From NCBI RefSeq assembly GCF_000184705.1, contig NC_014831.1, forward strand, positions 1,364,001-1,428,000: 64,000 nt of DNA. Direction: 5' to 3'. Made by a program: the position numbers and the translations under genes. Below are positions 8,196-16,203 of this stretch, one piece after another. The DNA is from Thermaerobacter marianensis DSM 12885 (GTDB taxonomy: Bacteria; Bacillota; Sulfobacillia; Thermaerobacterales; Thermaerobacteraceae). How positions within the stretch are numbered: the first letter of the stretch is position 1; each line of letters opens with the position of its first letter. The notes beneath the pieces were generated by a model that saw only the letters and a list, made by a program, of their open reading frames with translations, did no database searches and was not told the DNA's origin.

Positions 8196-9785
8196 TTAGG
8201 CCGGCTGGGCACCGCCCGCCTCCTCCTCCCGCTCGGGGAGGGGCCGGGGGAAGGTCCGGTCGCGGGCGATCCGCACCGTCATGGGCTGCCGCAGCAGGAC
8301 CCTTGCCAGCACCCGCCCGTCGAAGGGCACCAACGGCCACAGGTAGGGGACGCCGAAGGACCGGGTGCCGAGCAGCAGGACAAAGGACGCCAGCAGGCCG
8401 AGGAGGAACCCGGGGATGCCCAGGGCACCCGCCAGGATCAGCAGCCCGACCCGCAGCAGGCGGAAGGCTTGGGCGAGCTCCACGCTGGGGGTCGCAAAGG
8501 TGCCCAGGGCCGCCAGGGCGATGTACAGAATGGCCTCGTTGGTGAAGAGGCCCACCTGCACGGCCAGCTGGCCGATGAGGACGGCGCCGATGATGCCCAG
8601 GGAGGTGGACAGCGCCTCGGGGGTGTGGATCAGCGCCAGGCGGATCAGCTCGATGCCCACCTCGCCGAGGATGAACTGCCACTCCAGGCCGATGCCCGCC
8701 GGTTGCCGCGGGCCGAGGATGCGCACCCACGCTGCGGGCAGCCCGCTCAATCGCTCCTTGTCCAACACCAGCGCCACCCACAGGGGCGGGCCAACCCACG
8801 ACAGGAGGACCCCGGCGTAGCGGATCAGCCGGGCCCAGGTCCCCACCGTGGCGTTCTCGTGGAATTCCTCGGCGTGCTGCAGGTGGTGGAACAGGGTGGT
8901 GGGCAGGATGATGGCCGAAGGACTCGTGTCCACCAGCACCAGGACGTGCCCCTCGATCAGGTGGACCGCGGCCACGTCGGGCCGCTCGGTGAAGCGGACC
9001 AGGGGGAACGGGTTCCACCACCGCCGGGGACCGACGAGATGTTCGACCACGGCCGATTCGGCCATGGGGATGGCGTCGGTGTCCACCTGCTTGAGCCGGT
9101 CGCGCACCACCCGGACCAGCTGGGGATTCGCCACGTCCTTGAGGTACACCAGGGCCACGTCGGTCTTCGACCGCCGCCCGACGTGCAGGATCTCCGCCCG
9201 GAACTGGGGATCCCGCAGGCGCCGCCGGATCAGCGCGGTATTGGACACCAAAGTCTCGGTGAACCCGTCGTGGGGCCCGCGCAGGACCTTCTCCAGGGCC
9301 GGCTCCTGGATGCCGCGGCTCGGATAGGTCCGGACGTCGATGATGAAGGCGTGGTCGAGGCCGTCCACCAGGAGGGCCACGGGCCCCATCAGGACCTTGT
9401 CGACCACCTGGTCCAGGGTCTCCGCCGGGTCGACCTCGATGAACCCCATGCCCTCAACGAAGACCTGGGTGAACCAGAGCCGCGCGTCTTCCTCGGCCGA
9501 CGGGTCGGGCTTGAACACCGCCAGCGCCTGCATGATGCGGAGCAGCACCTCGGCCTTGACCAGGCCGTCGATGCCCACCAGCACGGCGTCGCGGCCGGCG
9601 AAGCGGGACGGCTTGACCAGCACGTCGAAGGTCTCGCCGACCCCGAGGACGCGGCGGAGGATCTGGAGGTTTGCCTCAAGTTCCCGTCGGATGCGGTGCT
9701 TCTGTTCGCCGTGGTGGACGGCTTCGGTGGTGGCCTCCGCCATCCCGGCGGGTGCCGGCGCGGAGGAACCGGCCGGTGCGCGCAT
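8196..9785 (-). CDS. spoVAF: GerA-family spore germination protein, SpoVAF-like
   Basis: A 529-residue GerA-type A-subunit protein. An N-terminal soluble domain (about residues 40-300) is followed by five or six membrane segments (residues ~310-470). Conserved pieces include the DVLVKPSRF and DHAFIIDVRTYPSR segments, SRGIQEP and the VEHLVGPRRWWNPFPLVRFTERPD-type loop before the membrane part. Its place directly after spoVAE makes SpoVAF the best name; SpoVAF works with the dipicolinate channel and germinant signalling in the spore inner membrane. The ATG at 9785 follows a GGGAGGG site; the longer open frame upstream is out of register with real coding sequence. The family is certain, the SpoVAF subtype likely. 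Confidence 0.88.
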   Translation of the reverse strand: MRAPAGSSAPAPAGMAEATTEAVHHGEQKHRIRRELEANLQILRRVLGVGETFDVLVKPSRFAGRDAVLVGIDGLVKAEVLLRIMQALAVFKPDPSAEEDARLWFTQVFVEGMGFIEVDPAETLDQVVDKVLMGPVALLVDGLDHAFIIDVRTYPSRGIQEPALEKVLRGPHDGFTETLVSNTALIRRRLRDPQFRAEILHVGRRSKTDVALVYLKDVANPQLVRVVRDRLKQVDTDAIPMAESAVVEHLVGPRRWWNPFPLVRFTERPDVAAVHLIEGHVLVLVDTSPSAIILPTTLFHHLQHAEEFHENATVGTWARLIRYAGVLLSWVGPPLWVALVLDKERLSGLPAAWVRILGPRQPAGIGLEWQFILGEVGIELIRLALIHTPEALSTSLGIIGAVLIGQLAVQVGLFTNEAILYIALAALGTFATPSVELAQAFRLLRVGLLILAGALGIPGFLLGLLASFVLLLGTRSFGVPYLWPLVPFDGRVLARVLLRQPMTVRIARDRTFPRPLPEREEEAGGAQPA

Positions 9786-9844
9786 CGTCCGCCCTCCCTT
9801 CGCAGCCCGGCTCCGCGACCCGGATCGCGGCGCCGCCCTGCGGC

Positions 9845-10198
9845 CTAACCCTTGGGGTTGAACAGCAGCGCCGTCAGCAGGCCGCCCAGGACGGCCACCG
9901 TCAGGCCGAGGGCCGTGGCCGCCAGGCCGCCGGTCAGGATCCCCGCCAGCCCCTGGGGCGCCCCCTTCATGGCCCCCTCCACCAGGGCGAAGCCGAACCC
10001 CGGCAGGGGGATGGTCGCCCCGGCACCGGCCAGTTCCACCAGCGGCCGGTACACGCCGAGACCGCCGGCGATGGCGCCCAGCACCACGAAGAGCACCATC
10101 ACGTGCCCTTGGGTGAACCGGGGCGGCGTCAGATCCAGCACCAGCTGGGCCAGGGTGCAGAGCAGGCCGCCCACCACGAAGGCCCAGAAGTACGTCAC
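9845..10198 (-). CDS. spoVAE: Stage V sporulation protein AE (SpoVAEb type)
   Basis: A 117-residue, four-helix membrane protein of the SpoVAC/SpoVAE family. It contains the YRPLVELAGAGATIPLPGFG-type loop and the glycine-rich GFALVEGAMKG motif that mark SpoVAE. In spore formers the SpoVA proteins carry calcium dipicolinate through the inner forespore membrane. The GTG start at 10198 overlaps the spoVAD stop (GTGA), so the two are translationally coupled. Its length is nearly that of Bacillus SpoVAEb. No spoVAEa-like gene is seen. Confidence 0.93.
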   Translation of the reverse strand: MTYFWAFVVGGLLCTLAQLVLDLTPPRFTQGHVMVLFVVLGAIAGGLGVYRPLVELAGAGATIPLPGFGFALVEGAMKGAPQGLAGILTGGLAATALGLTVAVLGGLLTALLFNPKG

Positions 10199-11523
10199 GC
10201 CGGGTCCCCCCCACGGCCCCCCGGCCGGACTCCGGCGGCCGGTGAGCCGTTGCCGCCGTCGCCCGCACGCCCTGCCGCGGCAGCATCGTCGACCTCCAGG
10301 GCCACGGCGTGGGCCACCGTGGGCAGGGTGTCGCCCTGCTTGTAGGTGGTCGTGCTGTGCAGGCAACCCGTGCACACCAGCAGGACCCGGCGCAGGTCGC
10401 CCTGCTCCATGCGCCGGAGAAGATACCCCGCCGTGACCATGCCCGAGCAGGCGGTGCCGCTGCCGCCGGCGTAGACGCCCTGGGAGGCGTCATAGAGCAT
10501 GAGGCCGCAGTCGGCCAGCACGCCCTCGGCGTCATAGCCTTGCTCCCGCAACAGCTCCACCAGCAGCTGGTGACCGTAGCGAGCCAGGTCGCCGGTGACG
10601 ATCAGGTCGTAGTCGCCCGGCCGCCGGCCCGTATCCTGCAGGTGCTGGCGGATCGTATCGGCCGCCGCCGGCGCCATGGCCGACCCCATGTCGAAGGGGT
10701 CGGTCAGCCCCATGTCGATGACCCGGCCGAAGGTGGCGTGGGTCACCGCCACCGCCCGCCGCGGCCGGCCGCCGGCGCCGGGCCCCCGGGGGGCGCTGCC
10801 GGGCCGCCCCGCGGCCGGCTGGCCTGCCTTCCCCCCAGAGCCGCTCTCCGATCCCTGGGGGGACGCACCGGCAGGCCCGTTGGCGCTCTCCCACCCCTGG
10901 GGCAGCGGCGTTCCGGCGGCCGCCAGCACCGCCGCCGCCGCGCCCGTGGCCGTCCACTGGGACGTGGCCGGGCGCTGGTTGCCCAGCTCCGTAGGGAACC
11001 GGTACTGCCGCTCGGCGGTGTCGTGGTGGCTGGACGTGGTGCACAGCACCCGCGTGGCGTAGCCGGCGTCGGTGGCCATGGCGGCCAGCCCCAGGGAAGC
11101 CGCCCAGGTGGCGCAGGCGGCGAAGAGGCCCAGGAAGGGGATGTCCAGCTCGGCGGCGGTGAAGTTGGCGCACGTCAACTGGTTCATCAGGTCGCCGGCC
11201 AGCAGCAGGTCGATGTCCGCCGGCTCCAGGCCCGCCTTCTCCAGGGCCAGCACCGCCGCGTCCAGGCACATGCGGCGCTCCGCCCGCTCCCAGGAGCGCT
11301 CGCCCAGCAGCCGGTCGCGGTAGGTGCGGTCCCAATAGGCGCCCAGGGGCCCTTGCCCCTCCTTGGGACCGGCCACCGCCGCGGCGGCCACGATGCGCGG
11401 GCGGGTGCGGAAGACCAGGGTCTGCTGGCCCACCCGCCGGCCCGGATCCCGGCGTTCCGGTGCGGCCGGGCGCGGGCTGCGCCCCTTCTCCAGCATGCTC
11501 GCGACGGCGGTCAGCGACGCCAC
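10195..11523 (-). CDS. spoVAD: Stage V sporulation protein AD
   Basis: SpoVAD, the soluble thiolase-fold subunit that binds dipicolinic acid. Family segments include GPLGAYWD, DLLLAGDLMNQL, CTTSSHHDTAERQYRFPTE, the GRVIDMGLTDPFDMGSAMAPAA region and the GSGTACSG loop. At 442 residues it is about 100 longer than Bacillus SpoVAD. The extra comes from an Arg/Pro-rich N-terminal lead and a Gly/Ser/Pro-rich insert of ~45 residues between the AAAAVLAAAGTPLP segment and the VTHATFGRV strand. GTG at 11523 has a TGAGGGGGATG site. The 149 bp upstream separate it from spoVAC, and it overlaps spoVAE by 4 nt. Confidence 0.94.
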   Translation of the reverse strand: MASLTAVASMLEKGRSPRPAAPERRDPGRRVGQQTLVFRTRPRIVAAAAVAGPKEGQGPLGAYWDRTYRDRLLGERSWERAERRMCLDAAVLALEKAGLEPADIDLLLAGDLMNQLTCANFTAAELDIPFLGLFAACATWAASLGLAAMATDAGYATRVLCTTSSHHDTAERQYRFPTELGNQRPATSQWTATGAAAAVLAAAGTPLPQGWESANGPAGASPQGSESGSGGKAGQPAAGRPGSAPRGPGAGGRPRRAVAVTHATFGRVIDMGLTDPFDMGSAMAPAAADTIRQHLQDTGRRPGDYDLIVTGDLARYGHQLLVELLREQGYDAEGVLADCGLMLYDASQGVYAGGSGTACSGMVTAGYLLRRMEQGDLRRVLLVCTGCLHSTTTYKQGDTLPTVAHAVALEVDDAAAAGRAGDGGNGSPAAGVRPGGRGGDPA

Positions 11524-11672
11524 GTCCTCATCCCCCTCAGCCGGTGGCCGTCCGTGGTGGCGGGCCGGCCGATCGTGACCGCGGCGAACCGGGCCGTGCG
11601 CGGTACCGGCGCCGTGGGCGGCAGCAGCAAACCGCACGGGGCGGGCAGGCAGGACGACCCGACCCGGGGCCG

Positions 11673-12149
11673 TCACGGTGCCCCCACGGCGGCCCGGGCG
11701 CCGCCCAACAGCGTCACCAGTCCGGCCACCACCGTGGCCGCGGCCAGGCCGTACACGATCACCGGTCCCGCGATCTGGAACATCCGCGCCCCCAGACCTA
11801 GCACCCACCCTTCCCGCTTGAACTCCATGGCCGCCGAGCCGACGGAGTTGGCAAAGCCGGTGATCGGCAAGAACGCGCCCATTCCGCCCACCCGCCCCAG
11901 GTCGTCGTAGACCCCCAACCCGGTGAGCAGCAAGCCGATCAGGATGAACACCGCGGCCGTCCACGACGCGGCGTCCGTGGGCGGCAGCCCCGCTCCCTGC
12001 AACAGGTTCAGGACCACCTGCCCGGCGGTGGCGATGGTTCCTCCCACGAGAAACGCCATCAGCGCGTTGCGGGCGATGGGTTTGGGGGGCAGAACGCGGC
12101 GGACGGCCTGCTGGTACGCTTGGGTCTGCTGCTTGCTGGCCCTCGCCAT
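11673..12149 (-). CDS. spoVAC: Stage V sporulation protein AC
   Basis: A 158-residue SpoVAC membrane protein. In Bacillus it is a mechanosensitive channel-like component of the dipicolinate transport system. The signature includes NALMAFLVGGTI near the first helix, the GVYDDLGRVGGMGAFLPITGF loop (quoted in part as LGRVGGMGAFLPITGF) and FKREGWVLGLGARMF. Four membrane helices are predicted by eye. ATG at 12149 follows ACGGGGAA. It is preceded by a dodecin gene 33 bp upstream, most likely in the same transcript. In Bacillus spoVA is sigma-G dependent; the candidate sporulation promoter lies before the dodecin gene. Confidence 0.95.
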   Translation of the reverse strand: MARASKQQTQAYQQAVRRVLPPKPIARNALMAFLVGGTIATAGQVVLNLLQGAGLPPTDAASWTAAVFILIGLLLTGLGVYDDLGRVGGMGAFLPITGFANSVGSAAMEFKREGWVLGLGARMFQIAGPVIVYGLAAATVVAGLVTLLGGARAAVGAP

Positions 12150-12182
12150 GGACGTTCCCCGTGACGGCCGGCGCGGCGCCCC

Positions 12183-12404
12183 TCAGACGCCGCGCCGGCT
12201 GTTGTCGACCTTGAAGGCCACCTTGACGTTGGCCTTCCACTCGACGACCCGGCCGTTGTCGACGTTGGCCGTCAGGTTGCACACTTCCACGCCGGAGACG
12301 TTGTCCAGCGTCTTGCACGCCTCCGCGACGGCGTTGCTGACCGCATCGGTCCAGTCCTTCTTGGATTCGCCCACCAATTCGATCACCTTGACCACTTCCG
12401 CCAC
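12183..12404 (-). CDS. Dodecin family protein
   Basis: A 73-residue dodecin, a small beta-alpha-beta-beta protein that forms hollow 12-mers. The start VVKVIELVGESKKDW, the AVSNAVAEACKTL helix and the C-terminal WKANVKVAFKV strand match the family. The residue that is usually the flavin-stacking tryptophan (in a xWFEV motif of flavin dodecins) is Gly38 here (VSGVEV), as in a second dodecin subgroup, so flavin binding should not be assumed. GTG at 12404 has a GGAGGAGG site. It sits between sigF and spoVAC and downstream of a sigma-F-like promoter, which suggests forespore expression. Confidence 0.9.
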   Translation of the reverse strand: MAEVVKVIELVGESKKDWTDAVSNAVAEACKTLDNVSGVEVCNLTANVDNGRVVEWKANVKVAFKVDNSRRGV

Positions 12405-12754
12405 CGTGCATCCTCCTCCGTGGACGCCCGCGGGCGGCGCCGGGCGGGACGAACCCGGCCGCGCCGCGGCGCGCCGTTCTGTCCCGGGCGTCGGGCGATT
12501 CCGGTGCTAGCCTTCCCGGCCCCCGGGGGGCGTATGCTGGCGGGCCGCCGGGTGGCCGGAAAAGGGGCCGGGGGCGTGCCGCGCGCAGCGCCCCCGGCAG
12601 GGATGGCGGTCAAGGCGGAAGGCGGTACGCCAGGTGCACCGGCCGGCGGGCGCGCCGGCCCGTCAGGCGGTCTGGCGCCCGGGCCCGCGCTCCCGGTGGG
12701 ACCGCGGCCGCGCCGGCCCGGGTCCGGCCGCGGGGCCGGGCCCGGGCCGGGACC
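12405..12754. other. Intergenic region sigF to dodecin
   Basis: These 350 bp hold no convincing gene. They are extremely GC-rich with many short palindromes and contain one recognisable signal, the sigma-F-like promoter at 12508-12537 on the minus strand. No T-tailed terminator follows sigF. Confidence 0.6.
12508..12537 (-). promoter_or_regulatory. Candidate sigma-F/sigma-G promoter for dodecin-spoVA genes
   Basis: Read on the minus strand: GCATA, a 15-bp spacer, then GGGAAGGCTA. The known sigma-F pattern is GYATA, about 15 bp, GGNNANANTA; only one of the fixed -10 positions deviates. Transcription would start about 100 bases before the dodecin GTG at 12404. A second copy of the same pattern lies before dacF. 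This is a motif match by eye, not a demonstrated promoter. Confidence 0.5.
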
Positions 12755-13507
12755 CTAACGGCGAGCCGTGCGGGCGGCCTCGCCCGCCGCCGCCACGGAC
12801 GTGCCGCCCGCCAGCAGCTGGCGGAGCTGGCCCAGCGCCAGCTTCTCCAGGCGCGACACCTGGGGCTGGGAGAGGCCCACGGCGGCGGCTACCTCCGCCT
12901 GGGTCATGTCGCGGAAGAAGCGCAAGGTCACGATGGTCCGCAGCCGCGGCGGCAGCTGGGTCAGGGCCGCCCGCACCGCCACGGCGTCGCTCCAGTCCGG
13001 TTCCGCGGGCGCCGCCAGCCGCTGGCCGCGGGCCGAGGCGTCGGGATCGGACGAGAGGGGCTCGTCCAGGGACACGGGGACCTGGGAGGCCTCCAGCGCG
13101 AAGGTCACGTCGGCCACGTCGCACCCCAGCCGCTCCGCCACCGCGGCCGCGGGCGGCCGGTGCCCCAGCTCCTGCTCCATGGCCTCGGCCACGCGGCGGA
13201 TGGCGGCCACCCGCGCCCGCATGGCCCGGGTGAGGCCAGCCGGGTCGCTGGCCCGCAGCCAGCGCCGGATCTCCCCCAGGATGGCCGGGACGGCATAGGT
13301 GGAGAACTGGTACCCGCGGGCCGGGTCGAAGCCGTCGATGGCTTGCAGCAGGCCGATGGTGCCCGCCTGGACCAGATCGTCCATCTCATGGCCGAAACCG
13401 GCGAACCGCCGGGCCACGTGCCGGACCAGGGGCATGTGCAGGGCCACCAGGCGCTCCCGAGCTTCGGCATCGCCCCGGCGCGCCCGCGCCCACAACTCGG
13501 CTTCCAC
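12755..13507 (-). CDS. sigF: RNA polymerase sigma-F factor
   Basis: SpoIIAC, the forespore sigma factor, 250 residues. Region 2 is seen in the LVALHMPLVRHVARRF and DDLVQAGTIGLLQAIDGFDP segments (partial), with YQFSTYAVPAILGEIRRWLR adjacent (partly quoted). Region 3 runs to about residue 130, and region 4 ends in LPPRLRTIVTLRFFRDMTQ and a VGLSQPQVSRLEK helix-turn-helix. The GTG at 13507 lies 13 bp after the spoIIAB stop behind a GAGGGGG site. Gene order dacF-spoIIAA-spoIIAB-sigF is as in Bacillus. Longer frames upstream overlap spoIIAB and are rejected. Activity is held by SpoIIAB until release by SpoIIAA. Confidence 0.96.
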   Translation of the reverse strand: MEAELWARARRGDAEARERLVALHMPLVRHVARRFAGFGHEMDDLVQAGTIGLLQAIDGFDPARGYQFSTYAVPAILGEIRRWLRASDPAGLTRAMRARVAAIRRVAEAMEQELGHRPPAAAVAERLGCDVADVTFALEASQVPVSLDEPLSSDPDASARGQRLAAPAEPDWSDAVAVRAALTQLPPRLRTIVTLRFFRDMTQAEVAAAVGLSQPQVSRLEKLALGQLRQLLAGGTSVAAAGEAARTARR

Positions 13508-13520
13508 GGCCCTCGCCCCC

Positions 13521-14102
13521 TCAGCGGGAGGCGGCGGGGCCCGCCCGGCCCGTGCCCTCGCTCCGGCCCGCCGCGGCTTCCCGGTGGGAGGCGGCCGGGT
13601 CGCGGAGGCCCTCGCCGGGGTCGGCCGGCCCGGCCGCGGCGGCCGGTTCGTCCGGGAGGCGGGTCCCCTCCTGGGGCCGGGGCCGCTTGTACAGGCGCAC
13701 GACGGTGCCGGCACCGGGAACCGACTCCACGTCCACCTGGTCCATGAAGGCCTCCATGAAGGCGAACCCCATGCCCATGCGCTCGGGGTCCGTGGAGAAG
13801 GCGGGCTGGCGCGCCTGTTCGATGTCGGCGATGCCGCGGCCGCTGTCGGCGACCTCGACCCACAGGCGGTGGCCGTCGTGACCGGCGCGGACGGTCACCA
13901 CGCCCTGCCCGTGGCCGTATCCGTGAACCACGGCGTTGGTCACCGCTTCCGACACGGCGACCTTGATCTCCTCGAGCTCGCTCAGGGTGAAGGGCAGCTG
14001 GGCGGCGAAGGCGGCCACGGCAACCCGTGCCACCCCCACGTTTTCCGGCAGGCTGGGCAGGCGCAGTTCCAGCCAGCGGGGTTCGGCGGCGCGGCGGGCC
14101 AT
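13521..14102 (-). CDS. spoIIAB: Anti-sigma F factor SpoIIAB
   Basis: A GHKL-fold serine kinase that binds and silences sigma-F and phosphorylates SpoIIAA. The N box SEAVTNAVVHGY, the ATP-lid motif VADSGRGI and GMGFAFMEAF are clear within the first ~140 residues. The protein has 193 residues against about 146 in Bacillus; the extra ~50 residues are an Ala/Gly/Glu-rich C-terminal tail, which appears to be an organism-wide habit. ATG at 14102 has an AAGGAGG site 10 bases upstream. Confidence 0.95.
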   Translation of the reverse strand: MARRAAEPRWLELRLPSLPENVGVARVAVAAFAAQLPFTLSELEEIKVAVSEAVTNAVVHGYGHGQGVVTVRAGHDGHRLWVEVADSGRGIADIEQARQPAFSTDPERMGMGFAFMEAFMDQVDVESVPGAGTVVRLYKRPRPQEGTRLPDEPAAAAGPADPGEGLRDPAASHREAAAGRSEGTGRAGPAASR

Positions 14103-14182
14103 GGACCGGCCTTCCTCCTTCCGCTGCGGCGACGGCAGCGACGGCGCGGCGGGCGCCGGGGCGGGCAAGGCCTTGGGGCGGA

Positions 14183-14536
14183 TCATTCCCGGCCCACCCC
14201 CCGGGCGGCACCCAGGGCCGCCGGTTCGTCCGGATAGAGGGGGATCCTCTGCGGGAGGCCGGCCATCTGCAGCACGGCCCGCACGGGGGGCGGCGCCCCG
14301 ACGACACTGACCCGGGCGCCGTCTTCCCGGGCCCGCCGGTAACGGCCCAACAGGGCGCCCAGGCCCGAGCTGTCGATGAAGCCCACCTGCTGCAGGTTGA
14401 CCACCAGGTGGTCGTAGGCGCGCCGGCGGACGGCGCGCTCGATCGCGTGGCGGAAGACCTCGGCCCCGTGCTCGTCGAAGTCCCCCGCCAGCCGGGCGAT
14501 GAGGGTGCGTCCGGACCATTGCAGCTGGACCTGCAA
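14183..14536 (-). CDS. spoIIAA: Anti-sigma F factor antagonist SpoIIAA
   Basis: A 117-residue STAS-domain protein that frees sigma-F by binding SpoIIAB when unphosphorylated. The phosphorylation motif DSSGLG lies at residues 55-60, so the target serine is Ser56 or Ser57. The TTG at 14536 is preferred over the in-frame TTG at 14542, which lies too close to the TAGGAGG ribosome site; it gives exactly the Bacillus length. It is separated from dacF by ~170 bp and from spoIIAB by 80 bp. SpoIIE, the phosphatase that activates it, is not in this window. Confidence 0.94.
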   Translation of the reverse strand: MQVQLQWSGRTLIARLAGDFDEHGAEVFRHAIERAVRRRAYDHLVVNLQQVGFIDSSGLGALLGRYRRAREDGARVSVVGAPPPVRAVLQMAGLPQRIPLYPDEPAALGAARGVGRE

Positions 14537-14709
14537 CGGCAACGCCTCCTATCGCCCTCCCTCCCCGATTTCCCCGGACAACAGTTCGCCGCCGCGCCGG
14601 CCTTCCCTGCCGGGCCCGGCGGCGTCCGCGGGGCGCCTGGCCCAGGGTCGAACCGTCCCGTGCGGCTGCACGGTGGCCGGCGCGCGGCGACTTGAAGGCG
14701 CGATCCCTC

Positions 14710-16020
14710 CTAGCGCATGGGCCAGGTCCATCCGAACAGCCGCGCCAGCAGCGTGGGCGGGCCGGCCCGCTGGACCGCCTGGGCCGCCACCACCGGGGCG
14801 GCGGCGATCTCCTTGTCGCCGTCGCGGGCCACGATGCGGCCGACCCGCTGGCCGGGCACCACCGGCGCGGGCACCGGTTCGGCCACCTCCAGGGTCCAGC
14901 GCACCCGGCCGCCCTCCCCGTGGGGCACGGTGACGCCGAAGGCCTCTTCCACCGTCACCGGCACCTCCAGGCGCCGGCCCTCCGCCACCCGCACCGTCCG
15001 CAGCACCTGGCCCCGCTGGGCGATGGGAATGGAATCGAAGGAGGCGAAGGCCCAGTCCAGCAGGCGGCTGGCCTCGCGCCAGCGGGTGTTGCTGTCGGGC
15101 GACCCCAGGACGACGACGATGAACCGGTCGTCGCCCTTGCGCGCCGTGACCACCACCGACGGCCCCGACTCGTCGGTCAGCCCCGTCTTCAGGCCGTCCA
15201 CGCCCTCATACCAGGCCACCAGCTTGTTGGTGTTGGTCAGCCAGAACTCCCGGTCGGTCCCCTTGCGCAGCCAATCCTCCCAGATCGAGGTGTAGCGCAG
15301 GATCTCGGGGTGGTATTGGATCATGTAGCGGCTGAGAACGGCGATGTCGCGGGCACTCATGCGGTTGCCGGGCTGGTCCGTCAGCCCGTGGGGGTCGACG
15401 AAGCGGGTCCGGGTGAGCCCCAGTTCCTGGGCCCGCCGGTTCATCCGCTGGACGAACCGGCCCACGTCGCCGCTGATGTACTCCGCCAGGGCGACGCAGG
15501 CGTCGTTGGCCGACGCCACGGCCACGGCCTTGATCAGGTCCTCGACGGTGATGCGCTCGCCCACCTCCAGGAAGGCGGTGCTCCCCGGCGTCCCCTGGGC
15601 CCGGGGGCTGACGGTGACCTGATCCTGCAGCCGGATCTGCCCGGCCTGGATGGCCTCCAGGGTGAGGAGCAGGGTCATCAGCTTGCTGATGCTGGCCGGG
15701 TGGCGCGGCTCGTCGGCGTTCTTGGCCCAGAGGACGCGGCCGCTGGCCGCGTCCATCACCAGCAGCGCGGCGGATTGGGTGCGGAAGCCGGGGCCGGACG
15801 CCTGCCCCGGTTCGGCGGCGCCGGCGTCCGGGTCCGGTGCGGCATCGGGACCCTGGGCGGGCGCCGGCGTGGCGGCGGTCGCGGGCCGGACGGCGACACC
15901 GGCCAGGACACCCCAGAGGATCAAGCCGGTGGCGGCGAGGACCGCCAGGGCCCTCCCGGGACGTCCCCGCCCCACCTCTCCCGCCGGGCGCCGGTGCGTT
16001 ACGGGCCGCTGGCGCGGCAC
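14710..16020 (-). CDS. dacF: D-alanyl-D-alanine carboxypeptidase DacF (low-molecular-weight PBP)
   Basis: A class A DD-carboxypeptidase of about 436 residues that trims peptidoglycan pentapeptides and acts in forespore cortex or germ-wall formation. An N-terminal hydrophobic signal segment (residues ~25-48) is followed by the three active-site motifs: SISK (nucleophile Ser110, Lys113), SAN in SANDACVALAE and KTG in GLKTGLTDESG. A C-terminal beta-rich domain and an amphipathic end (LLARLFGWTWP) complete the family layout. GTG at 16020 is used because the alternative GTG at 16026 abuts the GAGGGG site. It heads the sigF operon region, and a sigma-F-like promoter lies just upstream, as expected from Bacillus. 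Confidence 0.94.
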   Translation of the reverse strand: MPRQRPVTHRRPAGEVGRGRPGRALAVLAATGLILWGVLAGVAVRPATAATPAPAQGPDAAPDPDAGAAEPGQASGPGFRTQSAALLVMDAASGRVLWAKNADEPRHPASISKLMTLLLTLEAIQAGQIRLQDQVTVSPRAQGTPGSTAFLEVGERITVEDLIKAVAVASANDACVALAEYISGDVGRFVQRMNRRAQELGLTRTRFVDPHGLTDQPGNRMSARDIAVLSRYMIQYHPEILRYTSIWEDWLRKGTDREFWLTNTNKLVAWYEGVDGLKTGLTDESGPSVVVTARKGDDRFIVVVLGSPDSNTRWREASRLLDWAFASFDSIPIAQRGQVLRTVRVAEGRRLEVPVTVEEAFGVTVPHGEGGRVRWTLEVAEPVPAPVVPGQRVGRIVARDGDKEIAAAPVVAAQAVQRAGPPTLLARLFGWTWPMR

Positions 16021-16070
16021 GGGCACCCCTCATCCCCCCTCGCGATGGCTCGCGCGTTCCTTCACGGAGG

Positions 16071-16099
16071 TAGGGTTGCCCGGCATCGGGACCCTATGC
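16071..16099 (-). promoter_or_regulatory. Candidate sigma-F promoter for dacF
   Basis: On the minus strand: GCATA, 14-bp spacer, GGCAACCCTA, the same pattern as the copy before the dodecin-spoVA genes, with the same single deviation at the third fixed -10 position. Transcription would start about 45-50 bases before the dacF start. In Bacillus dacF is a sigma-F gene, which supports the reading. Spacer length is one base shorter than usual. Confidence 0.5.
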
Positions 16100-16203
16100 G
16101 CACCCTGCCCGGCGCCGGCGGGGGCCGGTTCTACCGCGCAGGGTGCCCTTCGCGGGGGACGGTGCCCTCCAGGCGGGCGGAACGGAGGACGGCTGCCGAT
16201 GGA

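Noticed and set aside
8196-10535. A 779-codon SpoVAF-like protein
   Set aside because: The upstream part overlaps spoVAE and spoVAD in another frame; ATG 9785 has a strong ribosome site and begins the family domain.
10195-12411. A single 738-codon protein covering dodecin, spoVAC and spoVAD
   Set aside because: The frame is a through-reading artefact; only its last 442 codons are SpoVAD, and the rest is out of register with the dodecin and SpoVAC genes.
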